From Flavobacterium shii (GTDB lineage Bacteria > Bacteroidota > Bacteroidia > Flavobacteriales > Flavobacteriaceae): a DNA stretch of 64,000 bases. Where the stretch lies: the NCBI RefSeq assembly GCF_025847235.1, contig NZ_JAOZEW010000020.1, positions 48,450 to 112,449 of the forward strand. Direction: 5' to 3'. Within the stretch, counting starts at the first letter, position 1, and each line of letters begins with the position of its first letter. A model generated the notes under the pieces. It was not told the origin of the DNA. It did no database searches and saw only the letters and a list, made by a program, of their open reading frames with translations. Both the position numbers and the translations under genes were made by a program. Shown here in pieces: positions 46,262 through 53,880 of the stretch.

Positions 46262-46677
46262 TGGCGAAAGTAAAAAGAATGCACGAGGTGTATTCCTCCG
46301 GTGATGTTACTGTAACACTAATGGGGATATATGATATTAATCCGTCCGCAATTGAATACAACTCTAATTATGCGCACGAATATCAAAGAGGGTTGAGAAG
46401 GGATGCCAGAGGTTGGCGCATGGGAGCTAAGGAAATGGACGCAAAAATTACGCTTCCACTTGATGCCATAGCCATTATTGAGAAATATGCCCCAAACGGT
46501 GATATTGCTTTGCTTAGACCCTTTCCAATCATTGTTACTTTTTTTAATACAGAGAATGTTTTAATAAAAGATGTGATAACAGCAAAGTTTAAAGGTAACG
46601 GTAGAGCTGTTACCAATGATGGAGAGATTGAAAAAGAGTATGAATTATTTCCAACGGAAATGGAATTTAACATTTAA
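46261..46677 (+). CDS. Tail tube protein
   Basis: A 138-aa beta-rich protein (RMHEVYSSGDVTVTLMGIYD...) after the sheath gene, with the common tube pattern of an N-terminal strand pair and C-terminal EYELFPTEMEFNI. Assignment from size and order. Confidence 0.75.
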   Translation: MAKVKRMHEVYSSGDVTVTLMGIYDINPSAIEYNSNYAHEYQRGLRRDARGWRMGAKEMDAKITLPLDAIAIIEKYAPNGDIALLRPFPIIVTFFNTENVLIKDVITAKFKGNGRAVTNDGEIEKEYELFPTEMEFNI

Positions 46678-46680
46678 AAA

Positions 46681-47058
46681 ATGAAAAAAATAGAATTAAC
46701 TGAAGGCATTACCCAAGAAATGATTAATGCAGAAAAAGCAAAATTACCTGAAGGTGTTACTCGAGAAATGATTAATGCAGCAAAAGTAAAAGGACTGGAT
46801 GTAAAATTAGCCGAAGTTCCAGTTGATGATGAAGGAACCACAAGAACCTTTTTGGTTTGTGTACCATCAAGAACCGTTTTAGGGCAATTCCGCAGATTTA
46901 TGGATGCTGATCCTAAAAAAGCAGATGAGATTTTGGTAAAAAACTGCCTGTTATCCCACAAAGAAGAAGTATTGGCTGATGATGAATTGTTTACTGGAGT
47001 TATGTCAACGCTTTCCGAACTAATTGTGATTAGAAAAGGAACAATAAAAAACGTTTAA
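46681..47058 (+). CDS. Tail assembly chaperone, short (zero-frame) form
   Basis: A 125-aa protein with a doubled motif near the start (GITQEMINAEKAKLPE and GVTREMINAAKVKG) and then a compact domain (TFLVCVPSRTVLGQFRRFMD...). It lies just after the tube gene, where myo- and siphophages place the G/GT-type chaperone that prepares the tape measure. The last codons contain the slippery heptamer A AAA AAC (47046-47052), six bases before a stop. Confidence 0.85.
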   Translation: MKKIELTEGITQEMINAEKAKLPEGVTREMINAAKVKGLDVKLAEVPVDDEGTTRTFLVCVPSRTVLGQFRRFMDADPKKADEILVKNCLLSHKEEVLADDELFTGVMSTLSELIVIRKGTIKNV

Positions 47059-47087
47059 CGCAATTAGCGGATATTCCACTAATTGCG
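47046..47087 (+). promoter_or_regulatory. Programmed -1 ribosomal frameshift signal
   Basis: Heptamer AAAAAAC at 47046-47052 in the zero frame, 6-nt spacer, then stem CGCAATTAG (47059-47067) / CTAATTGCG (47079-47087) with an 11-nt loop. Confidence 0.85.
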
Positions 47088-47249
47088 GAGTCAGATGATA
47101 TTGACATCATCGAAATGTGTTTCCAATATGATGCAATGATTCGATTTTATTTCAAAGAAAACCCTGATACTTTAAATGACTACGAGTATGCCAGGAGAAT
47201 CAAAGAGTTAAAATTTCTGTCCGAACAAGGAATGCTAAAATCAATATAA
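47052..47249 (+). CDS. Tail assembly chaperone, -1 frameshift extension (GT-like)
   Basis: From the slippery site the -1 frame is open for 65 codons (RLTQLADIPLIAESDDIDII, then EMCFQYDAMIRFYFKENPDT and on to MLKSI) and has no start codon at its head. Slippage on A AAA AAC would extend the 124-residue N-terminal part to about 189 aa. A 9-bp perfect stem begins 6 nt after the heptamer, the classic stimulator. It ends one base before the next gene's ATG at 47251. Confidence 0.85.
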   Translation, partial: RLTQLADIPLIAESDDIDIIEMCFQYDAMIRFYFKENPDTLNDYEYARRIKELKFLSEQGMLKSI

Positions 47250-47250
47250 A

Positions 47251-47856
47251 ATGAAAGGTAATTTAGGCGATAGGTATAAAAATGCATTTGGTTTTGTTGC
47301 AGCAAATATGAGTACTACACTAACCGATAATGGGTTTGAAGAGGAAATACAACAACCACAAAACACACAAGTATTTCTCCTGGACAATAAAACAAAATTT
47401 GACGAAGTAAAATTGTACCGGGATAAAATCGAATTTGATTTTGCCTTTCGCCAAATAGCCGAAGAATATAATACGGTATATGCTACTCCTCCGATGCTCT
47501 CTTTCAGTCGTCAAAAAAAATTGATCGTTACGGCTATTGATAATGTGGATGATATAGAAATAGTAGAACGCTACAATACATCCCCTTATGATATTGATTG
47601 GAAAGGGTTACTTATAGATATGGAAAACCATAGTTTTCCTGCTGACAAACTCAAACAACTCAATCAAATTTTTAAACACAACGGTATTTGGAACGTTTCG
47701 AGTGAGATTTTTGATGCTTTGGAAATTACTGCAATTTACATTCAAGATGTGCAGATTGACTTTGTTGAAGGTTTTGAAGACACCATTGCCTATAGTTTCA
47801 AGATGAGAGCTATTAAAGATTTAGAGTACCAAATTTTAACACAAGATAAATTTTAG
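47251..47856 (+). CDS. Tail protein, DUF6046-like
   Basis: A 201-aa protein (MKGNLGDRYKNAFGFVAANM...) in the tail cluster, resembling DUF6046 proteins of Bacteroidota phages. In position it replaces the circularisation/tape-measure neighbour of Mu. Function probably at the baseplate-tube junction. Confidence 0.6.
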   Translation: MKGNLGDRYKNAFGFVAANMSTTLTDNGFEEEIQQPQNTQVFLLDNKTKFDEVKLYRDKIEFDFAFRQIAEEYNTVYATPPMLSFSRQKKLIVTAIDNVDDIEIVERYNTSPYDIDWKGLLIDMENHSFPADKLKQLNQIFKHNGIWNVSSEIFDALEITAIYIQDVQIDFVEGFEDTIAYSFKMRAIKDLEYQILTQDKF

Positions 47857-47860
47857 AATA

Positions 47861-48901
47861 ATGAAAAAAGTAATTTATAGCTGTCTGCTGTTATTGTTTA
47901 CCACATTAACTATTCAAGCTACAACCCCTTTAAATCTCAATACAATGCTGTATTTGAACATGAATTCAAAAACTACAATTGGAAATGTTCAATTAAACAA
48001 CATGACCAGTTTTGAAGTTACCCAAACGGTGCAAGAACTGAGCAGCACAGCAAAGCTTATTGTTCCAAAAGGATATGGGAAAATTGGACAACAACCTATT
48101 TTAGAACTCCTGAAAGTTGGCGATCCGGTAAAGGTAGAATTAGGCTACGATGGTAACTATAATGTAGAGTTTGAAGGCTTTTTAAGCGAGATTGAAGCGG
48201 ACGCACCTTTAATACTTCACTTGGATGACAAGATGTGGCCATACAAGCAGAATAATTGGGTAAAGAACTACCCAAAAGCCAATTTAAAACAAGTGCTTCA
48301 GGAGTTGTTCTCCGGTCTTACAATTGACTGCCCAGACGTGAATTTAGGTAAGTTCCAAATTGACAATGCGAGCTCGTATAAAGTTATCCAGGATCTGCAA
48401 AGCGATCACGGTTTATACAGTCGTATCAATGGTAACATCTTAAAAGTGGGCTTGGCTTATGATTTTGCCGATACCTCTCAGGTTCATATATATGATATCC
48501 GGAAAGAGGTTAAAACAAATGATCTGAAATACAAGCGTAAAGAAGACATGCAGGTACGATTTAAAGCAACTGCCAATTTACCCAACGGCAAAAAGAAAAC
48601 GGTTACTGTAGGCTCTAAACATCCAAATGCTAGTGAAAGGACTTTAAATTTTGCTGGAGATTTTTCCGAAAAAGAACTCAAGCAAAAAGCCGAAGCGGTT
48701 TTATCCAAAGCGGTATTTGATGGTTACACGGGATCAATAACAGGATTTGGAAGCCTCTTAACAAAAGCCGGAGACTGCTTAAAAATTGTAGACGAACAAA
48801 ACCCGGAACGCGAAGGAACTTACATGATTGAAACTGTTGAAAAAAACTATAGTGATAACGGTTTTTCGCGAAAAAACACTTTGAGTTATAAAGTTTATTA
48901 A
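47861..48901 (+). CDS. Baseplate hub (Mu gpP / gpD-like late control protein)
   Basis: This 346-aa protein has the hub pattern: STAKLIVPKGYG... LKVGDPVKVELGYDG, a middle domain (LKQVLQELFSGLTIDCPDVN) and C-terminal KQKAEAVLSKAVFDGYTGSITGFG. The longest start gives an N-terminus like a signal peptide (MKKVIYSCLLLLFTTLTIQA), which is odd for a virion protein; a second start at 47945 (MLYLNMNSKTTIGNVQL) would give a conventional 318-aa hub. Which is used is unresolved. Confidence 0.8.
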   Translation: MKKVIYSCLLLLFTTLTIQATTPLNLNTMLYLNMNSKTTIGNVQLNNMTSFEVTQTVQELSSTAKLIVPKGYGKIGQQPILELLKVGDPVKVELGYDGNYNVEFEGFLSEIEADAPLILHLDDKMWPYKQNNWVKNYPKANLKQVLQELFSGLTIDCPDVNLGKFQIDNASSYKVIQDLQSDHGLYSRINGNILKVGLAYDFADTSQVHIYDIRKEVKTNDLKYKRKEDMQVRFKATANLPNGKKKTVTVGSKHPNASERTLNFAGDFSEKELKQKAEAVLSKAVFDGYTGSITGFGSLLTKAGDCLKIVDEQNPEREGTYMIETVEKNYSDNGFSRKNTLSYKVY

Positions 48902-48918
48902 TCCCAAAAAAATAAAAA

Positions 48919-49371
48919 ATGTCTGATGTTGACGAGTTATTTACCCGGGTTATAAAAAGGCAGATTAAGGGTAATCAATTCAATCAGGTTATAACCGGAA
49001 CGGCAGTTGATATTAACGAAACAACCTGCACGGTAAAACGTGAAGGGTCGCCCGATCTAACAGATGTTCGCCTTGATGCTATTGATGACACTATTGAAAA
49101 TCAGTTTACGGTCTTTCCAAAAGAAGGGTCATTTGTAATCGTTGGCATTGTGGATGGTTTAAAAACTGAGGCCGTTATACTTCGATGTTCTGAAGTTGAG
49201 CACATCAAAATAAAATGTGGCGGTGTATCGCTCATTGAAACTTTTAGCAAATTCATTGACGAAATTAACAAAGCAATAATCAATACCCCCGCAGGAGCAG
49301 GAACCGTGAGCCCGGCAACGGTTGTTAAACTCAAAGCCGTTGAAAACGACTTTAAAAAAATATTCAAATAA
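48919..49371 (+). CDS. Baseplate spike/assembly protein (Mu gp45-like)
   Basis: A 150-aa protein with an OB-fold-like N-terminal part (GTAVDINETTCTVKREGSPDL...FTVFPKEGSFVIVGIVDG) as in gpV/gp45 spike proteins, and a helical tail. It overlaps the next gene by one base. Confidence 0.75.
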   Translation: MSDVDELFTRVIKRQIKGNQFNQVITGTAVDINETTCTVKREGSPDLTDVRLDAIDDTIENQFTVFPKEGSFVIVGIVDGLKTEAVILRCSEVEHIKIKCGGVSLIETFSKFIDEINKAIINTPAGAGTVSPATVVKLKAVENDFKKIFK

Positions 49372-49598
49372 TGGCACTGAGTAAAGCAATTTTAAAAGGC
49401 AGTTTACTAGCAATTTTTCAGGAAATGTCAACCAATAACGATCAACAAAATTCAATTGAAACCTTAGCAGAAAAGTTGTCAGGAGTTATTTTCGACTTTG
49501 TAAAAACGGCTGAAGTAGTCGCCGGGCAAGGTGTAGCCACAACAGGAACCGCAGCGGCACAAACTGGAAAAACCACTACTAACGGAACCATTATATAA
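49371..49598 (+). CDS. Small baseplate-region protein, 75 aa
   Basis: Reads MALSKAILKGSLLAIFQEMS, with an Ala/Gly/Thr-rich C-terminus. Conserved in position between spike and gp46-like genes. Function unknown. Confidence 0.6.
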   Translation: MALSKAILKGSLLAIFQEMSTNNDQQNSIETLAEKLSGVIFDFVKTAEVVAGQGVATTGTAAAQTGKTTTNGTII

Positions 49599-49599
49599 C

Positions 49600-49938
49600 A
49601 TGAAAGGAATTGTTATTAATCAGGACTTTGATTTAAAAATCGAAGTGAAGAAAGATGCTTCAGGGAAAATAACGAGTGGTTTATTTCTGGACAACATCGA
49701 TTATCAAAGGTGTCACTTGATTACAATCGCTCAAAAAGGAGAATTCAAAGCCAATCCTACATTAGGGTTTGGTATCGAAAATTACATGAGAGATACAGTA
49801 ATTACCAACAATCAAAAATTTAAAACAGAGCTTCAAAAAGAATTAAAAACCGATGGGATTACCGCCGACGTTATCGTATCGAGCGATAATACTCATTTTA
49901 ATATTATGCAAAAATGCCATTACGTGAAAAACAAGTAG
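49600..49938 (+). CDS. Baseplate wedge protein (Mu gp46 / gp25-like)
   Basis: A 112-aa protein with the motif QRCHLITIAQKGEFKANPTLGFGIENYMRD, typical of the Bacteroidota version of Mu gp46/W baseplate proteins. Overlaps the endolysin gene by 25 bp. Confidence 0.78.
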   Translation: MKGIVINQDFDLKIEVKKDASGKITSGLFLDNIDYQRCHLITIAQKGEFKANPTLGFGIENYMRDTVITNNQKFKTELQKELKTDGITADVIVSSDNTHFNIMQKCHYVKNK

Positions 49939-50243
49939 TATTCTTAAAAAACTTCGCCTTATTAATTATATGGGCATCCGAAAACGGATATGAAGTAACT
50001 GCAGGTGAGCTTTTCCGAACTGAAGAGCAGCATGCTCTTAATTTGAAAAAGGGAACAACAAAAGCAAAAAGAAGTAAGCACCAGGATCGTTTAGCCGGCG
50101 ACTTAAACTTATTTAAAAATGGGGTTTACCAAACTACTCGTGAACCTTATAAACCATTAGCCATTAAATGGAAATCCATCCATCCTAGTAATGTTTCAGG
50201 TTATGACTGGGGTTGGGATGCAAACCATTTTGAAATGACTTAA
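49914..50243 (+). CDS. Endolysin, M15-type peptidase
   Basis: A 109-aa peptidase that should cleave peptidoglycan cross-links at lysis. The zinc-binding set is visible: His56 and Asp63 in SKHQDRLAGDLNLF and His105 in DANHFEM, as in L-Ala-D-Glu/VanY-type M15 enzymes. It has no signal peptide, so release would need a holin. Here it is embedded among baseplate genes. Confidence 0.88.
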   Translation: MPLREKQVVFLKNFALLIIWASENGYEVTAGELFRTEEQHALNLKKGTTKAKRSKHQDRLAGDLNLFKNGVYQTTREPYKPLAIKWKSIHPSNVSGYDWGWDANHFEMT

Positions 50244-50247
50244 GGCA

Positions 50248-50559
50248 ATGGAAGGAATTTTAAGCGAAGCCATTACAGCAATTATAACAATGGTAATTAT
50301 GTACATCATTAATTATCGAAAGAATAAAATAGAAAATGAAAGCAAGGAATTAACCTCGGTAAAAAAAGCTATTGAGATTTGGCAAAAAACGGCTGATGAT
50401 TTACAAAAAGAGACAAAAGAACTTCGAGAAGACATGACACTCATTCGTAAAGAAAACAGCCGTTTGCATACCGCAATAGCCAAATTGACAAAAGCCTTGC
50501 AAAAATTTGATGCCGATTTGGCCAACGAAATTAATAACGAAATCAACAATGAAAAATAG
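50248..50559 (+). CDS. Membrane/coiled-coil protein of the lysis cassette
   Basis: A 103-aa protein with an N-terminal transmembrane helix (ILSEAITAIITMVIMYIINY) and a long coiled coil (ELTSVKKAIEIWQ...IAKLTKALQKFDADL). It could be a holin-like or inner-membrane spanin-type protein. It lies between the endolysin and the lipoprotein spanin candidate and overlaps the latter by 11 bp. Confidence 0.65.
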   Translation: MEGILSEAITAIITMVIMYIINYRKNKIENESKELTSVKKAIEIWQKTADDLQKETKELREDMTLIRKENSRLHTAIAKLTKALQKFDADLANEINNEINNEK

Positions 50560-50989
50560 CATTATAATCGTAATGATCCTTTTCCTTTTACTGGGATGTA
50601 AAAGCGTAAAAAGCACGCAACAAATAATTGAAAAACAAAAAGACAGCATTAGTTATGTTGAACGTGTTGTAGTTGATACGCTTCGTATTCCGGGTGATAT
50701 TATTTCGGTTAACGTTCCATGTGACCAATTGACAAACCAAAGTTTTTCAAAAGGCAGAGCGAAAGTAAAATTAGAACCTAAAGGAAATGGATATACCATT
50801 ACTGTAAGTTGTGATAGCATCGAAAAGCTGATACTAAGTAAAAATATAGAAATTAATAGGTTATCTAAATTAATAAAAGATAATACTAAGGTCATTGGAT
50901 TAAGCATTTGGCAGTCTTTTTGGATTGTCATAGGGAAATTATTGACTGCTATTCTAATCTTAATCTTATCATGGAAATTTTTGCTCTAG
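50549..50989 (+). CDS. Candidate unimolecular spanin (lipoprotein with C-terminal TM)
   Basis: The start at 50549 (MKNSIIIVMILFLLLGCKSV) gives a 146-aa protein with lipobox LLLGC at the N-terminus and a strong transmembrane helix at the C-terminus (FWIVIGKLLTAILILILSW). An outer-membrane lipid anchor joined to an inner-membrane helix is the layout of u-spanins such as T1 gp11, which fuse the two membranes at lysis. Context next to the endolysin fits. Confidence 0.7.
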   Translation: MKNSIIIVMILFLLLGCKSVKSTQQIIEKQKDSISYVERVVVDTLRIPGDIISVNVPCDQLTNQSFSKGRAKVKLEPKGNGYTITVSCDSIEKLILSKNIEINRLSKLIKDNTKVIGLSIWQSFWIVIGKLLTAILILILSWKFLL

Positions 50990-51252
50990 AGGGACAAAGT
51001 TTTTTAGACCTAGCCATACAAGGGGGGGCTTTGGAATCCATTTTTGAAATAGATCCTAATATCAGTATTACCGATAACCCTGTAATTGGCGAAAAGTACA
51101 CTATTGCAATTTATACTTTACCAATTGCTAATTATTACCAAAGACATATAATAGAACCTGCAACTGCATTAAGTGAAAATGATTTGTCCATCATCATTCC
51201 TGATGATGGTATTGGGGCAATGATAATCGAAAATACCTTTATTATAAGATAA
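50971..51252 (+). CDS. Tail protein with LysM-like fold
   Basis: The start at 50971 (MEIFALEGQSFLDLAIQ) gives 93 aa; the longer frame would overlap the spanin strongly. The pattern QSFLDLAIQ...FEIDPNISITDNPVIGEKYTI resembles the small LysM-like tail proteins of Mu-like phages. Overlaps the baseplate J gene by one base. Confidence 0.6.
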   Translation: MEIFALEGQSFLDLAIQGGALESIFEIDPNISITDNPVIGEKYTIAIYTLPIANYYQRHIIEPATALSENDLSIIIPDDGIGAMIIENTFIIR

Positions 51253-52133
51253 TGGCAAGAAAGCAAACAGAAATAAAAAAAGAGATCACAACCTCATTTA
51301 TGAGCAATGCGGTTTTGGCAACTAATTACGGATTTCCAATAAATGCAAATTTTGAAGACGTGTTTTCAAAGGTTTCGATCGAGAATATTTTGTTTGAGAT
51401 TGTTGCTTTTAGTACTTGGACATTGGAAGTCCTTTTTGACTTTCACAAAAAAGAGAATGACGAAAAAATTGCAAATCAAAAGTCCGGAACATTACCCTGG
51501 TACAGAACTATGGCTTTGCTTTTTCAATATGGTTTTGACTTAGTTAAAGACAAGGATTACTTTAATAATGAAGGTGTGACGGATGAACAAATTGAAGCTT
51601 CAAAGATTATTAAATACGCTGCTGTTGCCGAGACTGATGAATCAGATAACAAAAGTCGTGTAATTATAAAGATTGCCGGAGAAACAAACGGAAAATTATC
51701 CCCTATAACCCTAGATCAAAAAACAACTTTTGAAAAAACGTATATCAAGGATATTAAATGGGCAGGTATTTCAGTAACAGTTATTAATTATTTGCCTGAT
51801 AAATTATACCTAAACATTCAAATTAAACGGGATGCGCTTGTACTGGATAAAAATGGCATGAGCATTTTATATGCTAATTTTCCTGTCAATGATGCTATAA
51901 TGGAGTACATGAAAGAGCTTCCATTCGATGGAGATTTGAGATTATCCGCCTTGGTTGATAAATTACAAATAATACCAGGCGTTTTAGACGCAACTATTTT
52001 AAGTGCAGAGAGCGCTTGGATTAATCCGCAAATAGACGATTACGATAATCCACAGCCAATCTTTATTTCTAAAATTCCTGTTAGTGGCTATTTTGAAGTA
52101 GTAACCTTTGATAATATCAAATATGTGGCATAA
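51252..52133 (+). CDS. Baseplate J-like protein (Mu gp47 position)
   Basis: A 293-aa protein whose C-terminal half (DLRLSALVDKLQIIPGVLDATILSAESAW) is typical of baseplate J/gp47 wedge proteins. It lies after spike and gp46-like genes and before the gp48-like gene, the Mu order. Confidence 0.78.
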   Translation: MARKQTEIKKEITTSFMSNAVLATNYGFPINANFEDVFSKVSIENILFEIVAFSTWTLEVLFDFHKKENDEKIANQKSGTLPWYRTMALLFQYGFDLVKDKDYFNNEGVTDEQIEASKIIKYAAVAETDESDNKSRVIIKIAGETNGKLSPITLDQKTTFEKTYIKDIKWAGISVTVINYLPDKLYLNIQIKRDALVLDKNGMSILYANFPVNDAIMEYMKELPFDGDLRLSALVDKLQIIPGVLDATILSAESAWINPQIDDYDNPQPIFISKIPVSGYFEVVTFDNIKYVA

Positions 52134-52608
52134 AATAGATTACAACCGTCTCGGGATTCTATTACTACCTACATTCTTACGAAAACAGAGTATAGTAGCA
52201 TACGTTCAGACATTGCTTATACCGATTAAGTCACTGCACTATATTTGGTCGAATTGGCGCATCGAAAATATTTACAAGATTGAACATAGCGGACAGGTTT
52301 GCTCTTTACGAGGTTCGCTTAATGATAAGTTTGATTCAATACAAAGGAGAATACGCATTGGTGAAGGTAATATACATGATGTACTATACATATATACAGA
52401 AGGAGAGCACCAAGATGTTTTTATACATACTGAAAGTGAAGGTCAGGTAATTTGGTTAAGAACCGAAGCTGAAACAGCCGATACGGGTTTAGACTTTATT
52501 GTTTTTGTTCCGGAGGGATTATACAACACACAACTTGATGCGCTACACGCACACGTTAAATTTTACAAAGCTGGCGGTACCCGCTACAATATTTTTATAG
52601 ATGAATAA
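52123..52608 (+). CDS. Baseplate/tail protein (Mu gp48-like position)
   Basis: The start at 52123 (MWHKIDYNRLGILLLPTFLR) gives 161 aa; a longer frame starts at 52108. It has a Thr/Glu-rich central part (YIYTEGEHQDVFIHTESEGQ). The 11-bp overlap with the J-like gene supports coupling. Role inferred from order. Confidence 0.65.
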   Translation: MWHKIDYNRLGILLLPTFLRKQSIVAYVQTLLIPIKSLHYIWSNWRIENIYKIEHSGQVCSLRGSLNDKFDSIQRRIRIGEGNIHDVLYIYTEGEHQDVFIHTESEGQVIWLRTEAETADTGLDFIVFVPEGLYNTQLDALHAHVKFYKAGGTRYNIFIDE

Positions 52609-53452
52609 ATCAATTTTCAATCAGATACTTGGGTATCCATTAACAACCGAAAGGTTACAGGAGCTTCAGACTACATTTGAAATTTTCAATGCATTTGGAA
52701 GCCTTGCCGGAAACTTTACCATAATTGAGGGGTGTAACCTTGTAGGAACTACAGTTCAAAATGGTTGTATTTTCTTAAATGGCGAATTGTTAGAATTTAA
52801 AAAAGCAGACGTCACTCCAACATCGGCAGTTATTATTGTTGAAACTGCCGTAATTCGACCATTTCAAACAGGTCTACCCAAACAAATTTATACCAAACGT
52901 CATGCTACATTTGGAACTGCTGATATTTCATATCCTTGGACTTCGTTTAAAAGACCAATGGAAACAAAAGAGATTCAAGAGGCATTGGATCGTAAACAAG
53001 ATAAAACATCATCAGGTGATCTGTTAGCTAGAATTGAAATTCTTGAAAAGAAAAATGCTATTTTTCAGGTAGGTGGTGGCATGCTGTTATGGAATAAGCC
53101 TGCAAACCAAATTCCATTAGGTTGGCGCGAAGTAATTAATTGGGAGGGGCGAATACCAGTTGGTTTTGATCCGAAGGACATCGACTTTAATTACGTTGGT
53201 AAAGTTGGAGGATTGAAAAACAAAAGATTATCGAAGGAGGAAATGCCTGCCCACAAGCATAGTATACCAGGAGATTTCGACGAAAATGACGACGATGGAA
53301 AATATGCTATCAATGGCGGAGAATTCAATGTTAGGACTTCTTATACGGATATAGCCGGCGGTCCCCCGGGGTCAACAACTGAAGGACCAGGGCAAGCTTT
53401 TTCACTTATGAACCCATTTAGAGTAGTAATATTTATTGAATATATAGGATAA
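52601..53452 (+). CDS. Tail collar/fibre protein
   Basis: A 283-aa fibre-type protein. The C-terminal half has the tail-collar (microcystin-dependent) pattern GGMLLWNKPANQIPLGWREV...VGKVGGLKNKRLSKEEMPAHKH ... MNPFRVVIFIEYIG, ending in the usual short aromatic tail. The N-terminal part should attach it to the baseplate. Likely involved in receptor binding. Confidence 0.82.
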   Translation: MNKSIFNQILGYPLTTERLQELQTTFEIFNAFGSLAGNFTIIEGCNLVGTTVQNGCIFLNGELLEFKKADVTPTSAVIIVETAVIRPFQTGLPKQIYTKRHATFGTADISYPWTSFKRPMETKEIQEALDRKQDKTSSGDLLARIEILEKKNAIFQVGGGMLLWNKPANQIPLGWREVINWEGRIPVGFDPKDIDFNYVGKVGGLKNKRLSKEEMPAHKHSIPGDFDENDDDGKYAINGGEFNVRTSYTDIAGGPPGSTTEGPGQAFSLMNPFRVVIFIEYIG

Positions 53453-53454
53453 AT

Positions 53455-53868
53455 ATGGCAACAGATATAAATACAATTTTAAGTTGGTTTAAAACCGGCT
53501 TGAAACCCACACAAGCGCAATTTTGGGCTTCATGGACTAGTTTTTGGCATAAGGACGAAATGATACCCCAAAGCAGTATTAGCAATCTCACAAACGTTTT
53601 AAATGCGAAAGTAGAAAACGATCAGTTTGACGCTCATAAAGAAGACCCAAATGCACATCCTGAACTCTTTGGGAAAATCGGCTTTATTCAAGTAGGTAAG
53701 TTTCTTGTTTTTAAGCACCCCAATAATTCCGATCCGACAATGGCATACACACTAGAAGCAAATGATTTGGTTATGGGGTACGTAGGTTTGATTTGGATAA
53801 CAGGAAATTATTTGGGAGGTGATATTACCCAATTAGAAAGTTTTGACATATCAACAAAAATTAATTAA
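53455..53868 (+). CDS. Fibre-associated phage protein, 137 aa
   Basis: Reads MATDINTILSWFKTGLKPTQ, with LKPTQAQFWASWTSFWHKDE, a segment also found in Bacteroidota phage tail-fibre accessory proteins. Function unknown. Confidence 0.6.
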   Translation: MATDINTILSWFKTGLKPTQAQFWASWTSFWHKDEMIPQSSISNLTNVLNAKVENDQFDAHKEDPNAHPELFGKIGFIQVGKFLVFKHPNNSDPTMAYTLEANDLVMGYVGLIWITGNYLGGDITQLESFDISTKIN

Positions 53869-53880
53869 ACTCTTTAAAAT

